This document shows positions 9,103 to 19,027 of a stretch of 47,245 bases of DNA, one piece after another; position 1 is the stretch's first letter, and each line of letters starts with the position of its first letter. This stretch comes from Myxococcota bacterium (GTDB lineage Bacteria > Myxococcota_A > Polyangia > JAAYKL01): positions 1 through 47,245 of the forward strand of contig JASJCT010000073.1 of assembly GCA_030065855.1 (NCBI GenBank). The letters are read 5' to 3'. The position numbers and the translations under genes are program-made. Under the pieces are notes generated by a model, which did no database searches, was not told where the DNA came from, and was given only the letters and a program-made list of their open reading frames with translations.

Positions 9103-12100
9103 TCGCGCTTTATCACCATCAATGTAATATCGTCGTCGTATGTATAATCGGCAATCAATTTCAAAATGTTATCCTTAATAGTCTCGACCGATTGGTCTCC
9201 AAATTTGGAAAATGCCTGGGCCAGCCCGTTTACTTCCAGCATCTGACCGTTTGGGGCCACAGCCTCAGTAATACCGTCGGTGTACAGCAACATCACGTCG
9301 CCGCTGTTAAGGGCGATCTCTTCTACTTCGAGCATGTCGTAAATCTCATCGACCATACCTATCCACATACCGGTGGTCTCGATCAATTCCACTTCATTTT
9401 TGTTTGCTCGATAAATCATGATGTCTTGGTGCAGTCCTGCGAATTGTAGGGTGCCATCATCTGTGCAGGAAAATACAGTGATGGTCATGTACTTGCTTTC
9501 ACCCATTTGCTGGATGTTTTGATAAATAACCCTGTTTACTGCCTGCAACAGCTGGGATGGGGATAAGCCCTTAAAATTCTTCACGACCGAGTGGATAGCG
9601 GTCTGAACCATCATCATAACCAGACCTGCGGGTACCCCATGTCCTGAGACATCTCCAATGACAATCCAATTCTGGTTTTCGAGGTTGATCACATCGTAAT
9701 AGTCGCCGCCTACCTCATCTGCTGGGTTGGTGTGGGCAGCGATCTCAAATCCCCGTATACTTGGCGTTGTGGGCAGCAGCACGGTCTGGATTTTTTTGGC
9801 CAGCTCCATCTCACCCCATAGGGCCTCGTTGGCCATCTCGATTTGATCCCGTTGTTTGGCTATCTCATCCCGCTGGTTTGTTATTTCATCTTTTTGCTTC
9901 ACGACTTCGCTGGTTTTTTCCTTGACGATCTTCTGGAGCTTCTTTCTCGATGCAATCAAGCGCCACGCGTACACTTTCACGCTGCCGGCGAGCAGGGCGA
10001 TGCCAGTAAGAAAGTAGCCGATATAGGCCCAGATCGTTCTGTACCACGGGGGGAGAACAGAGAACCGGAAGAAAGCTGGCTCGCCCAGATGCCCATAAAT
10101 ATTCTTGGCCTGGACTGCAAAGCGGTACTTACCTTCTGGCAGGTTGGTGTACTCCTTTTTATGCTCATTGTTCCACTGGCTCCACTGCCGGTCAAACCCC
10201 TCTAGTCTGTATTTGTATACTGTCTTTTCAGGCTTTTCATAAAAGGCAGCGCTATATTCAAACGATACACTATTGTTTTGATACTTTAGGATCGGTATCC
10301 CTTTAGGGGATTGAACAGTGGAAACGTCGTGGTAATAGCCGTCCTTTTCATTTGAGTAATCGATAAACGCGCCGTAGTTGATGACCCTATTGTCGCCGCC
10401 CATGACCTTTCGGATAAGGGTATAATAGTTCTGGTTAAAATCCTTTTCTACTTTTGTGTTGTAGCGAAATATCCGATCCGACATAAGGATCCAAATCGTC
10501 GAGCCGTCATCATCGAAATAAATATTTTCAATATCTCCGCCAAATAATCTCGACAGGCGGGTATCCCATTCATAGCCCCCTGCATTGTCTCTGGTTATTT
10601 TGCCGAACTGTTTAGAACACGCAGCCCAGAGGGTTTGGTTGCTATCTATTCTCATATGCTCGATACGATCGGTGCTTTCATACCAGTGTTTCCCATAGGT
10701 CGTTTCCCTTACAAAACGCCCTCGCTGTGCTGGGCGACCATTGACTTTTTTCCCAGGAACGAATTTAGAAATACCCCCATACGCAGCCACAAGCACCTGA
10801 TCGTTAACACAAAAAACAGAATACCCGCCAGATACTGGCAGGCCGTCTTCTGTCCCATACTGGTATATCTCTAAGTCGTCAAAGTTCTCACCCGGCCAAT
10901 GCAAATGGACAACCTGGCCGTCGACAGAGCTGGCCCATATATCACCGTTGTGATCATTATTAATAGATTTAAAGTCTCCTTTGATATTGGTTAGAGGCTC
11001 AGTGTTGATAATTTCAGCAGACACCGTTGTCTTGTCCATTGATGGGTTTGATTTTGATATCTTCAATGCAAAGATGCCATTGCCCGTTCCTGTAAAAACG
11101 AGATCGGAAAATTTCCTGGACTGGGCCATGGAGACCGCACTTGCGGGTAGGGTGATGAGGCTCTGGGATTTCTGGCCGTCGATTCGAACGATCTTGTGAT
11201 AGAGCGTGCTCAATAACATGCCTTGGTTTATCAACATCGCAAAGGCGTAGTGGTTCTCAGTGCCCTTGATCCATTCTATTTTGTGACTATCTTGCTCAAT
11301 ATTCATTTTATAGGGTGGAAGGACGTAGACCCCGATGAAGGCCCCTAAATAAAGGGTTCCCTTATATCGTTGGGCAGAACGAATGGAGGATTTAACGCCA
11401 TTTCCTTGATCAAAGACACTCAGGGGTGAATTGAGGCTGATATGGGAAATACCGTCGTTGGTGATCGCCCAAAGATGCCCGAAATTATCGAGGAACAGGC
11501 GCAGCACGATATCATTTGCCAGACCTCGGACGTTGTTGATGATGCGTACCAGCTTTCCCCAGTTGTCCATGATGACAACCCCGCCGCCGTGGGTACCGAG
11601 GGCAAATTGGGTATCGTTGATTTTTAGCGCACAATAGATGCGATGTGCTTCAATATATGCATCGACCTCGGTCTTAAACAGCGCAACATGAGAAATAGGT
11701 GTGGTCTCGGCAGCGAGTGCTGACTCGAGAAAGCGGTTTGTGTCATGAATATACATCCCTTTTTTGGTCGTGACGATCAGTGCCTTGTTATCGCGCCAGG
11801 GTAGGGCCACCACATCGCCCAAGTCTTTTTTCCTCTGCAGATGGTCAAAGTAGGGCAACGGGAAGATCTCGCCCTGATCCAAAATATAAACCCCCTTTTT
11901 CATACCGATCAAGTACAACCGATCTGCTACTTCAAACATTTTGTAAAAAGGTTGGTCGATGATCTCAATGGTCTCCTTATGCCAGCGAAAGATCTTGGTT
12001 CTGGTCTGAAAATAAACCCCATGGGATGTGGCATAGGCTGTCCAGACCGGGAGCAGATTTCTCTCATGCTCGGGCAACCTATCCCTTAATGAGATGTAGT

Positions 12101-12452
12101 GCAGTTCACCCGCCTTATCGCGAGCCAGCATTCCGATATCACTTTCAGAACCGGTGAATATAGTTCCATTTGCGTCGATGGTTAATCCCCGGACCATCCT
12201 ACCGGAAACCGGAATCTTACGCCAACTATGTCCGTCAAACGCGATGACTTCTTCGGCTGTGCCAACATAGATCACGCCCCGTCGGTCCTGGATAGCTGAC
12301 CAGACTTGGGGAGATGATCCGTACTGGTTGGGCGTGTAGGTCTGGATGATAGGGCTGCCAAGCTCGTTGCGGCGGTCATGTGTGGCGTGTGACGGACCTG
12401 ACCACAGCCAAAAGGCCGCTATGACAAGCAACATGGTGTGACATTGTTTCAC
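9099..12452 (-). CDS. Propeller-Y_Y_Y-SpoIIE membrane sensor phosphatase, array copy 3, with extra coiled-coil heptad
   Basis: 1117 residues: signal peptide, propeller, Y_Y_Y domain, membrane helix, coiled coil and phosphatase, with all catalytic aspartates (GGDYYD, GDVSGHG, LLYTDG, DDD). It groups with the two genes before it rather than with the two after it (shared blocks such as ALGTHGGGVVIMD and SLNSPLSVFDQGNG). A peculiarity is one additional seven-residue unit in the linker between membrane and phosphatase (DEITNQRDEIAKQRDQIE, against DEITKQRDQIE in the copy before it). An exact heptad keeps the coiled-coil register while lengthening the rod. GTG start within a four-base overlap; no ribosome-binding site of its own. 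Because the gene before it is frameshifted, its translation may be reduced if coupling is essential. Confidence 0.9.
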   Translation of the reverse strand: MKQCHTMLLVIAAFWLWSGPSHATHDRRNELGSPIIQTYTPNQYGSSPQVWSAIQDRRGVIYVGTAEEVIAFDGHSWRKIPVSGRMVRGLTIDANGTIFTGSESDIGMLARDKAGELHYISLRDRLPEHERNLLPVWTAYATSHGVYFQTRTKIFRWHKETIEIIDQPFYKMFEVADRLYLIGMKKGVYILDQGEIFPLPYFDHLQRKKDLGDVVALPWRDNKALIVTTKKGMYIHDTNRFLESALAAETTPISHVALFKTEVDAYIEAHRIYCALKINDTQFALGTHGGGVVIMDNWGKLVRIINNVRGLANDIVLRLFLDNFGHLWAITNDGISHISLNSPLSVFDQGNGVKSSIRSAQRYKGTLYLGAFIGVYVLPPYKMNIEQDSHKIEWIKGTENHYAFAMLINQGMLLSTLYHKIVRIDGQKSQSLITLPASAVSMAQSRKFSDLVFTGTGNGIFALKISKSNPSMDKTTVSAEIINTEPLTNIKGDFKSINNDHNGDIWASSVDGQVVHLHWPGENFDDLEIYQYGTEDGLPVSGGYSVFCVNDQVLVAAYGGISKFVPGKKVNGRPAQRGRFVRETTYGKHWYESTDRIEHMRIDSNQTLWAACSKQFGKITRDNAGGYEWDTRLSRLFGGDIENIYFDDDGSTIWILMSDRIFRYNTKVEKDFNQNYYTLIRKVMGGDNRVINYGAFIDYSNEKDGYYHDVSTVQSPKGIPILKYQNNSVSFEYSAAFYEKPEKTVYKYRLEGFDRQWSQWNNEHKKEYTNLPEGKYRFAVQAKNIYGHLGEPAFFRFSVLPPWYRTIWAYIGYFLTGIALLAGSVKVYAWRLIASRKKLQKIVKEKTSEVVKQKDEITNQRDEIAKQRDQIEMANEALWGEMELAKKIQTVLLPTTPSIRGFEIAAHTNPADEVGGDYYDVINLENQNWIVIGDVSGHGVPAGLVMMMVQTAIHSVVKNFKGLSPSQLLQAVNRVIYQNIQQMGESKYMTITVFSCTDDGTLQFAGLHQDIMIYRANKNEVELIETTGMWIGMVDEIYDMLEVEEIALNSGDVMLLYTDGITEAVAPNGQMLEVNGLAQAFSKFGDQSVETIKDNILKLIADYTYDDDITLMVIKRE

Positions 12453-15400
12453 TGGCGTTTGATCACCATCAATGTAATATCGTCGTCGTATGTATAATCG
12501 GCAATCAATTTCAAAATGTTATCCTTAATAGCCACGACTGATTGGTCTCCAAATTCCGAAAAGGCCTGCGCAAGCCCTCTCATTTCGAGCATTTGACCGT
12601 TGGGGTCTTCGGCTTCGGTAATGCCGTCGGTGTACAGCAGCATCACATCGCCGCTATTGAGGGCGATCTCTTCGACCTTGAGCATCTCGGATATCTCGTC
12701 GGTTACCCCAATCCACATGCCGCTGGTTTGGATCTGTTCAACTTTTTTATGGGCAGTCCGATAGATCATGATGTCTTGGTGCAGGCCGGCGAATTGTAAT
12801 GTTCCATCCCTGGTGCAGGAAAACACAGTAATGGTCATGTACTTGTTTTCACCCATTTGCTGAATGTTTTTATAAATAACCCTATTCACTGTCTGCAGCA
12901 GCGCTGTTGGCGATAGATCTCGCAGGCTCGCCACAACCGAGTGAATGGCGGTCTGAACCATCATCATCACCAGACCGGCTGACACCCCGTGTCCCGAGAC
13001 ATCCCCAATGACAATCCAATCCTGTTTGTCGAGGTTGATCACATCGTAATAGTCGCCCCCCACCTCATCAGCTGGGGTGGTGTGGGCAGCGATCTCAAAT
13101 CCCCTAATGCTCGGCGTTGTGGGCAAGAGCACGGTTTGGATTTTTTTTGCCAGCGCCATCTCACCCCATAGAGCCTCGTTGGCTATCTCGATTTGGTCCC
13201 GTTGCTTTGTTATTTCATCTTTTTGCTTCACGACCTCGCTGGTTTTTTCCTTAACGATCTTCTGGAGCTTCTTTCTCGATGCGATCAGGCGCCACGCGTA
13301 CAATTTCACACTGCCGGCAAGAAGCAGCACGCCTGCGAGAAAATAACTGATATAGGCCCAGATCGTGCGATACCAGGGGGGAAGAATCGAGAACCGGAAG
13401 AAGGCTGGTTGCCCCAGATGCTCGTAGGTATTCTTAGCTTGGACTGCAAAGCGGTATTTGCCTTCAGGCAGGTTGGTGTATTCTTTTTTATGCTCTTTGG
13501 TCCACTGGCTCCATTGCTTATCAAACCCTTCCAACCTGTATCTGAATTGGTTTTTTTCAGGCTTCTCATAATAAGCAGCGCCGTATTCAAATATTATACT
13601 GTTGTTTTGATACCTTAGCCTCGGCGCGCCCTCAGGGGATTGGATAAGAGAAACATCCAGATAATAGCCGTCCTTTTCAGTTGAATAATCGACAAACGCG
13701 CCCCCATTAATAACCTTTTGGTTGCTGTCGATGACCTTTCGGATGAGGGTGTAATAGGCCTGGTTAAAATCCTTTTTTATTTTCGTGTCGTAGCGATACA
13801 CCCCCTCAGATGCCAGGATCCAAATCACATTGTCATCATCTACATGCAAATCGGAAATAGTGTCGCCTGAGAATAGGTTCGAGATGCGGGTATCCCAATG
13901 ATAGTCACCTGCGTTATTGGGGATGGCTTTGCCAAAGTGTTTCAAACAGGCTACCCACAGGTTCTGATCCGCGTCTTTCTCAATAGCCAAGATACGGCCG
14001 CTTCGCTCATCCAAGCGGTTCCCAAGGGTGGTTTCCAAAACAAACCTCCCCCGCTGTTGCCCCCCACCAAATGGTTCTCCTGGAACATATTTATAAATGC
14101 CCCTAAAGGTACCTGCGAATAGGTGATGATCGACATTGAATACGTCGTACCCACCCAATGCTGGCAAGCCGTCGTTTGTCCCGTAGGTACGTATCTCTAA
14201 ATCGTCAAATGTTTGACCTGGCCAATGGAGATGCACGATGCTGTCTTTTGTAGAAGTGGCCCATATATCGCCCTTTTGATCCACTGCGATAGAATTAAAC
14301 TCCCCTTCGAGGTTGTTTATCAATTTGTTTTCAATGATTTCTGCGGATACCTTTTTTGATCCGAATCGGGAGTTCCCGTTTGACGTTTCTCCGCTTGAGG
14401 CCGGAGGGCCGGATATTGAGATTTTCAATGCCAATAGGCCCGTACCTGTTCCTGCGAAGATAATATTGGGAAACTTCTTTGATTGATTGAGCGCAATCGA
14501 TTGTGAGGGCAGGGTTATTAGACTCCGGGAGTGTAGGCCTTCGATTTGAACGATTTCATGGTAAAGCGTGCTCAGCAAGATCCCTTGATGTATTATCATG
14601 GCAAATGCATAGTGGTTTTCAGTGCCTTTAACAGGTTCTACCGTGTGAATATCGTTCTCAATATTCATCTTGTACTTTGGCAGTGAGTAGATCCCGTCAA
14701 AAGCACCAAGAAACAGGGTTCCTTTGTATCGGCGGGCATGGAGAGCATTCGCATTGATACCATTTTTCTTATCAAAGACACTGACCGGAAAATTGAGATT
14801 GATATGGGAAATACCATTGTTCGTGAGGGCCCAAAAACTGCCTAAATTATCTGGGAATATGCCTAAAACGATATCATCTGCCAGTCCCCGGTTATAGTTG
14901 ATAATGCGCACCAGCTTTCCCGCATCGTCAATGATAACGATGCCGCCGCCATGCGTGCCCAGGGCAAATTGGGTGTCATTGATTCTCAGTGCGCAATAGA
15001 TGCGGTGCGCCTGGATATATGCATCGACGTCGGTCTTAAACGGCGTGATATGGGACATTGGGGGTGTCCCTGTGACGCGGGATGCTTTGAGAAAGCGATC
15101 TGTATCGTGGATGAACATGCCCTTTGAAGTGGTGATGATCAGTGCCTTGTTATCCCGCCAAGGTATCGCGACAAAATCGCCCAAGTCATTTTTTCTATGG
15201 AAATGATCAAAATAAGGCACCCTTACGAGCTTGCCCTGATCCAAAAGATAAACCCCCCGCTCCATGCCGATCAGGTAGAGTCGATCTGCTACTTTAAACA
15301 TCTTGTAAAAGGGTTTGTGGATGATCTCTAATGTCTCGTTGTACCAGCGAAGAATCTTAGATCGGGTTTGGAAATATACACCATGGGACGTGGCATGGGT

Positions 15401-15698
15401 TTTCCAGACCGGCAGCAGATCCCTTTCGTTTTCAGGTAACTACCCGGCCTGGAATCGCAATGGGGCGCCAGCTGTGCCCATCAAACACGACGACTTCTTC
15501 GGACGTACCAAAATACAGCACGCCCCGCCTGTCTTGGACAGCTGACCAGACCTGGGGATCCGAGTGGTACTGTTTAGGGGTGTAGGTCTGGATGATAGGA
15601 CTGCCCAGCTCGTTGCGGCGGTCAGGCGTGGCGTGTGATGGATCTGGCCACAACCACAGCATCGGTATGATGAGCCATATGGTGGGACATTGTTTCAC
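12449..15698 (-). pseudogene. Frameshifted copy of the propeller-SpoIIE sensor phosphatase, array copy 2
   Basis: The expected N-terminus is present from the GTG at 15698 (signal peptide ending SHA, then PDRRNELGSPIIQTYTP), but the frame stops at 15432 after 88 residues. The correct frame resumes immediately: read in another phase from about 15441, the sequence continues LPENERDLLPVW and runs uninterrupted through propeller, Y_Y_Y, membrane helix and phosphatase to 12449. Compared with its paralogues, about 38 codons (between the VV of PGRVV and LPE) are missing and the phase changes, consistent with a ~116-bp deletion, perhaps at a short GTT repeat. The phosphatase keeps GGDYYD, GDVSGHG, LLYTDG and DDD. 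An internal ATG at 15301 (MFKVADRL) could give a 950-residue product without a signal peptide. I call it a recent pseudogene; an assembly error is the main alternative. Confidence 0.8.
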
Positions 15699-18600
15699 TG
15701 GCGCTTGATCACCATCAATGTGATATCGTCGTCGTATGTATAATCGGCTATCAATTTCAAAATGTTATCCTTAATAGCCTCGACCGATAGGTCTCCTAAT
15801 TCGGAAAAGGCCTGGGCAAGCCCTCTCACCTCGAGCATTTGACCGTTTGGGTCGACCGCCTCGGTAACGCCGTCCGTGAATAGCAGCATCACATCGCCGC
15901 TATTGAGTGCTATCTCGTCGACTTCGAGCATGTTGGAAATCTCATCGACCATCCCGATCCACATGCCATTGGTTTGGACCTGTTCCACCTTTTTATGGGC
16001 GGCGCGATAGATCATGATGTCCTGGTGTAGGCCGGCAAATTGTAAGGTGCCGTCATTTGTGCAGGAAAACACGGTGATGGTCATGTACTTGTCTTCGCCC
16101 ATTTTTTGGATATTTTTATAAAGTACTTTATTGACATCCTGCAGGAGCTGTGATGGGGATAAATCCTTAGATTTTTCAACAGCCATGTGGATGGCGGTCT
16201 GAACCATCATCATCACCAAGCCGGCTGGTACCCCGTGCCCTGAGACATCTCCAATGACAATCCAATCCCGGTTCGGGAGGTTGATCACATCGTAATAGTC
16301 GCCGCCCACTTCATCTGCCGGGTTGGTGTGGGCAGCGATCTCAAATCCCCGTATGCTCGGGGTTGTGGGCAAGAGCACGGTTTGGATTTTTTTTGCCAGC
16401 GCCATCTCACCCCACAGGGCCTCGTTGGTTTGTTCGATTTGATCCTTTTGTTTGGCTATCTCGTCCTTTTGCCGGACCACCTCGCTGGTCTTTTCCTTGA
16501 CCATCTTCTGGAGCTTCTTTCTCGATTCGATCAGGCGCCACGCATATACCTTCACGCTGCCGACGATCAGCAGCGCGCCGGCGAGAAAGTAGCCGATATA
16601 GGCCCAGATCGTGCGGTACCAAGGAGGGAGAACGATAAATTGAAAATAGGCTGTTTCGCCGAGATGATCGAAAATATTCTTTGCTTGAACCGCAAAGCGA
16701 TACTTGCCTTCAGGCAGGTTGGTGTATTCTTTTTTATGCTCCCCAGTCCACTGGCTCCACTGCCGGTCAAACCCCTCTAGTCTGTATTTGTATTGTGTAT
16801 TTTCAGGCCTTTCATAGAAAGTAGCCCCATACTCAAACGAAATGCTGTTGTTTTGATGCGTTAGGGTTGGTATCCCCTTTGGGGATTGAACAGTAGAAAT
16901 ACCCTGGTAATAGCTGTTTTTTTCAGTTGAATAGTCGACAAACGCGCCGTGATTAATGACCTTGTTATCGCCACCCTTGACCTTTCGGATAAGGGTGTAA
17001 TAGGTCTGGTTAAAATCCTTTTCTATTCTCGTGTCGTAGCGATACAGCCCATCAGACCCGAGGATCCAAACCGTGGTGCCGTCATCATCAAAATAAAGAT
17101 CACTGATATCTCCAGTGAATAGCTTCGATAGGCGGGTGTCCCAATCATAGCCCCCTGCATCGTCCTGGGTCATTTTGCCGAACTCTTTCAAACCCGCAGC
17201 CCAGATGGTTTGATTGCGATCCATTTTTATACGCAAGATACGGACAGTGCTTTGTTCGTGCAGGTATTTCCCATAGGCCGTTTCATGTACAAAACGCCCT
17301 TGTTTTGAGCTGCTGTTGACGTTTTTTTCCGGAACGAATTTATACAGTCCCCCATTCGTACGCACTAGCACCTGATCATTGATACAAAACTCGAAGTACC
17401 CCCCAGATGGCGGTAGGCCGTCTTCTGTTCCGTATTGGTGTATCTCTAAGTCACTAAATATCTCACTTGGCCAATGGAGATGCACAACCCAATTGCCTGC
17501 AGAACTGGCCCATATATCGCCGTTTTGATCTGCTGTGATGGAACTAAACTCCCCCTTGATATTGTTTAGAGATTCAGTGTTGATAATTTCAGCAGACACT
17601 GCCGCCTTGTCCAATGATGGGTTTGATTTTGATATCTTCAATGCAAAGATGCCATTGCCCGTTCCTGCAAAAATGACTTCGGGAAATTTTTTTGACTGGG
17701 CAAGGGCGATCGCTTGTACGGGCAGGGTGATGAGATCTCGACCTTCTTGGCCGTCGACTTGGACGATTTTGTGGTAGAGCGTGCTCAGCAATATGCCTTG
17801 GTTTACCAACATCGCAAAGGCGTAATGGTTCTCTGTGCCTTTAACCCATTCTAATTTGTGACTGTCATCCGCAATATTCATTGTGTAGGGGGGGAGGGCA
17901 CGAACCCCGTTAAAGGATCCTAAATACAGGGTTCCTTTATATCGACGGGCAGAAAGAATAGAGGATTCAATACCGTTTCCCTGATCAAAAACACTGAGGG
18001 GTGAGTTGAGGCTGATATGGGAAATGCCGTTGTTGGTGAGCGCCCAGAGATGGCCAAACCCATCGAGGAACAGGCGCAGCACGATATCATTTGCCAAACC
18101 CCGATTGTGGTTGACGATGCACACCAGCTTTCCCAAGTTGTCCATGATGACGACCCCGCCGCCATGGGTACCGAGGGCAAATTGGGCGTCATTGATTTTT
18201 AGTGCCCAATAGATGCGATGTGCCTTGATGTATGCATCGACCTCGGTCTTAAACGGCACAATATGGGAAATTGGGGTTGTTTCGGCAGCGCGTGCTGACT
18301 CGAGAGAGCGATCCGTGTCGTGGATAAACATCCCTTTTTCAGTTGTGACAATCAGTGCCTTGTTATCGCGCCAAGGTAGGGCCACCACATCGCCCAAGTC
18401 CTTTTTTCTATAGAGGTGATCAAAGTAGGGTACCCGAACGATCTTACCCTGATCCAAAACATAAAGGCCTGTTTCCATGCCGACCAAGTACAACCGATCT
18501 TCGACTTCAAACATCTTGTAAAATGGCTGATCGATGATCTCGAGGGTCTCCTCATGCCAGCGAAAGATCTTAGATCGGGTCTGGAAATAAACCCCGTGAG

Positions 18601-19027
18601 ATGTGGCATAGGTCGTCCAGACCGGGAGTAATTCTCTCTCGTGCTCGGGCAACCTATCCCTTAATGAGGTGTAGTTTATTTTACCTGCCTCATCTCGAAC
18701 CAACATCCCAATATCATTCTCTGACCCGGTAAATATGGTACCGTGTTCGTCAATGGTCAGTCCCCGAACTACCATGCCGGGAATCCCAACATTGCGCCAA
18801 CTGTGTCCGTCAAATGCCACGACTTCTTCGGACGTGCCAAAATACATCACGCCCCGTTGGTCCTGGGTGGCTGACCAGACCTGGGGACTCGAACCGTACT
18901 GTTTTGGGGTGTAGGTCTGGATGATAGGACTACCCAGCTCGTTGCGGCGGTCAGGGGCTGCGTATGATACGTCCGAGCACAGCCACAGGATAGGGACGAC
19001 GAGCCCTATGGTGCGAAATTGTTTCAC
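15695..19027 (-). CDS. Propeller-Y_Y_Y-SpoIIE membrane sensor phosphatase, first gene of the array
   Basis: About 1110 residues with signal peptide (ending SYA before APDRRNELG), propeller, Y_Y_Y domain (EGFDRQWSQW), membrane helix, coiled coil and SpoIIE phosphatase with GGDYYD, GDVSGHG, LLFTDG and DDD all present. The frame stays open back to 19336, but I place the start at the GTG at 19027 for two reasons. The residues that follow (VKQFRTIG) align with the starts of all other array members (GTG AAA CA), and AGGGA lies at a good distance upstream, the only ribosome-binding site of the array. The extra upstream codons run through an inverted repeat. As the first gene it should carry the operon promoter in 19028-19625. 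Sensor ligand unknown. Confidence 0.9.
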   Translation of the reverse strand: MKQFRTIGLVVPILWLCSDVSYAAPDRRNELGSPIIQTYTPKQYGSSPQVWSATQDQRGVMYFGTSEEVVAFDGHSWRNVGIPGMVVRGLTIDEHGTIFTGSENDIGMLVRDEAGKINYTSLRDRLPEHERELLPVWTTYATSHGVYFQTRSKIFRWHEETLEIIDQPFYKMFEVEDRLYLVGMETGLYVLDQGKIVRVPYFDHLYRKKDLGDVVALPWRDNKALIVTTEKGMFIHDTDRSLESARAAETTPISHIVPFKTEVDAYIKAHRIYWALKINDAQFALGTHGGGVVIMDNLGKLVCIVNHNRGLANDIVLRLFLDGFGHLWALTNNGISHISLNSPLSVFDQGNGIESSILSARRYKGTLYLGSFNGVRALPPYTMNIADDSHKLEWVKGTENHYAFAMLVNQGILLSTLYHKIVQVDGQEGRDLITLPVQAIALAQSKKFPEVIFAGTGNGIFALKISKSNPSLDKAAVSAEIINTESLNNIKGEFSSITADQNGDIWASSAGNWVVHLHWPSEIFSDLEIHQYGTEDGLPPSGGYFEFCINDQVLVRTNGGLYKFVPEKNVNSSSKQGRFVHETAYGKYLHEQSTVRILRIKMDRNQTIWAAGLKEFGKMTQDDAGGYDWDTRLSKLFTGDISDLYFDDDGTTVWILGSDGLYRYDTRIEKDFNQTYYTLIRKVKGGDNKVINHGAFVDYSTEKNSYYQGISTVQSPKGIPTLTHQNNSISFEYGATFYERPENTQYKYRLEGFDRQWSQWTGEHKKEYTNLPEGKYRFAVQAKNIFDHLGETAYFQFIVLPPWYRTIWAYIGYFLAGALLIVGSVKVYAWRLIESRKKLQKMVKEKTSEVVRQKDEIAKQKDQIEQTNEALWGEMALAKKIQTVLLPTTPSIRGFEIAAHTNPADEVGGDYYDVINLPNRDWIVIGDVSGHGVPAGLVMMMVQTAIHMAVEKSKDLSPSQLLQDVNKVLYKNIQKMGEDKYMTITVFSCTNDGTLQFAGLHQDIMIYRAAHKKVEQVQTNGMWIGMVDEISNMLEVDEIALNSGDVMLLFTDGVTEAVDPNGQMLEVRGLAQAFSELGDLSVEAIKDNILKLIADYTYDDDITLMVIKRQ

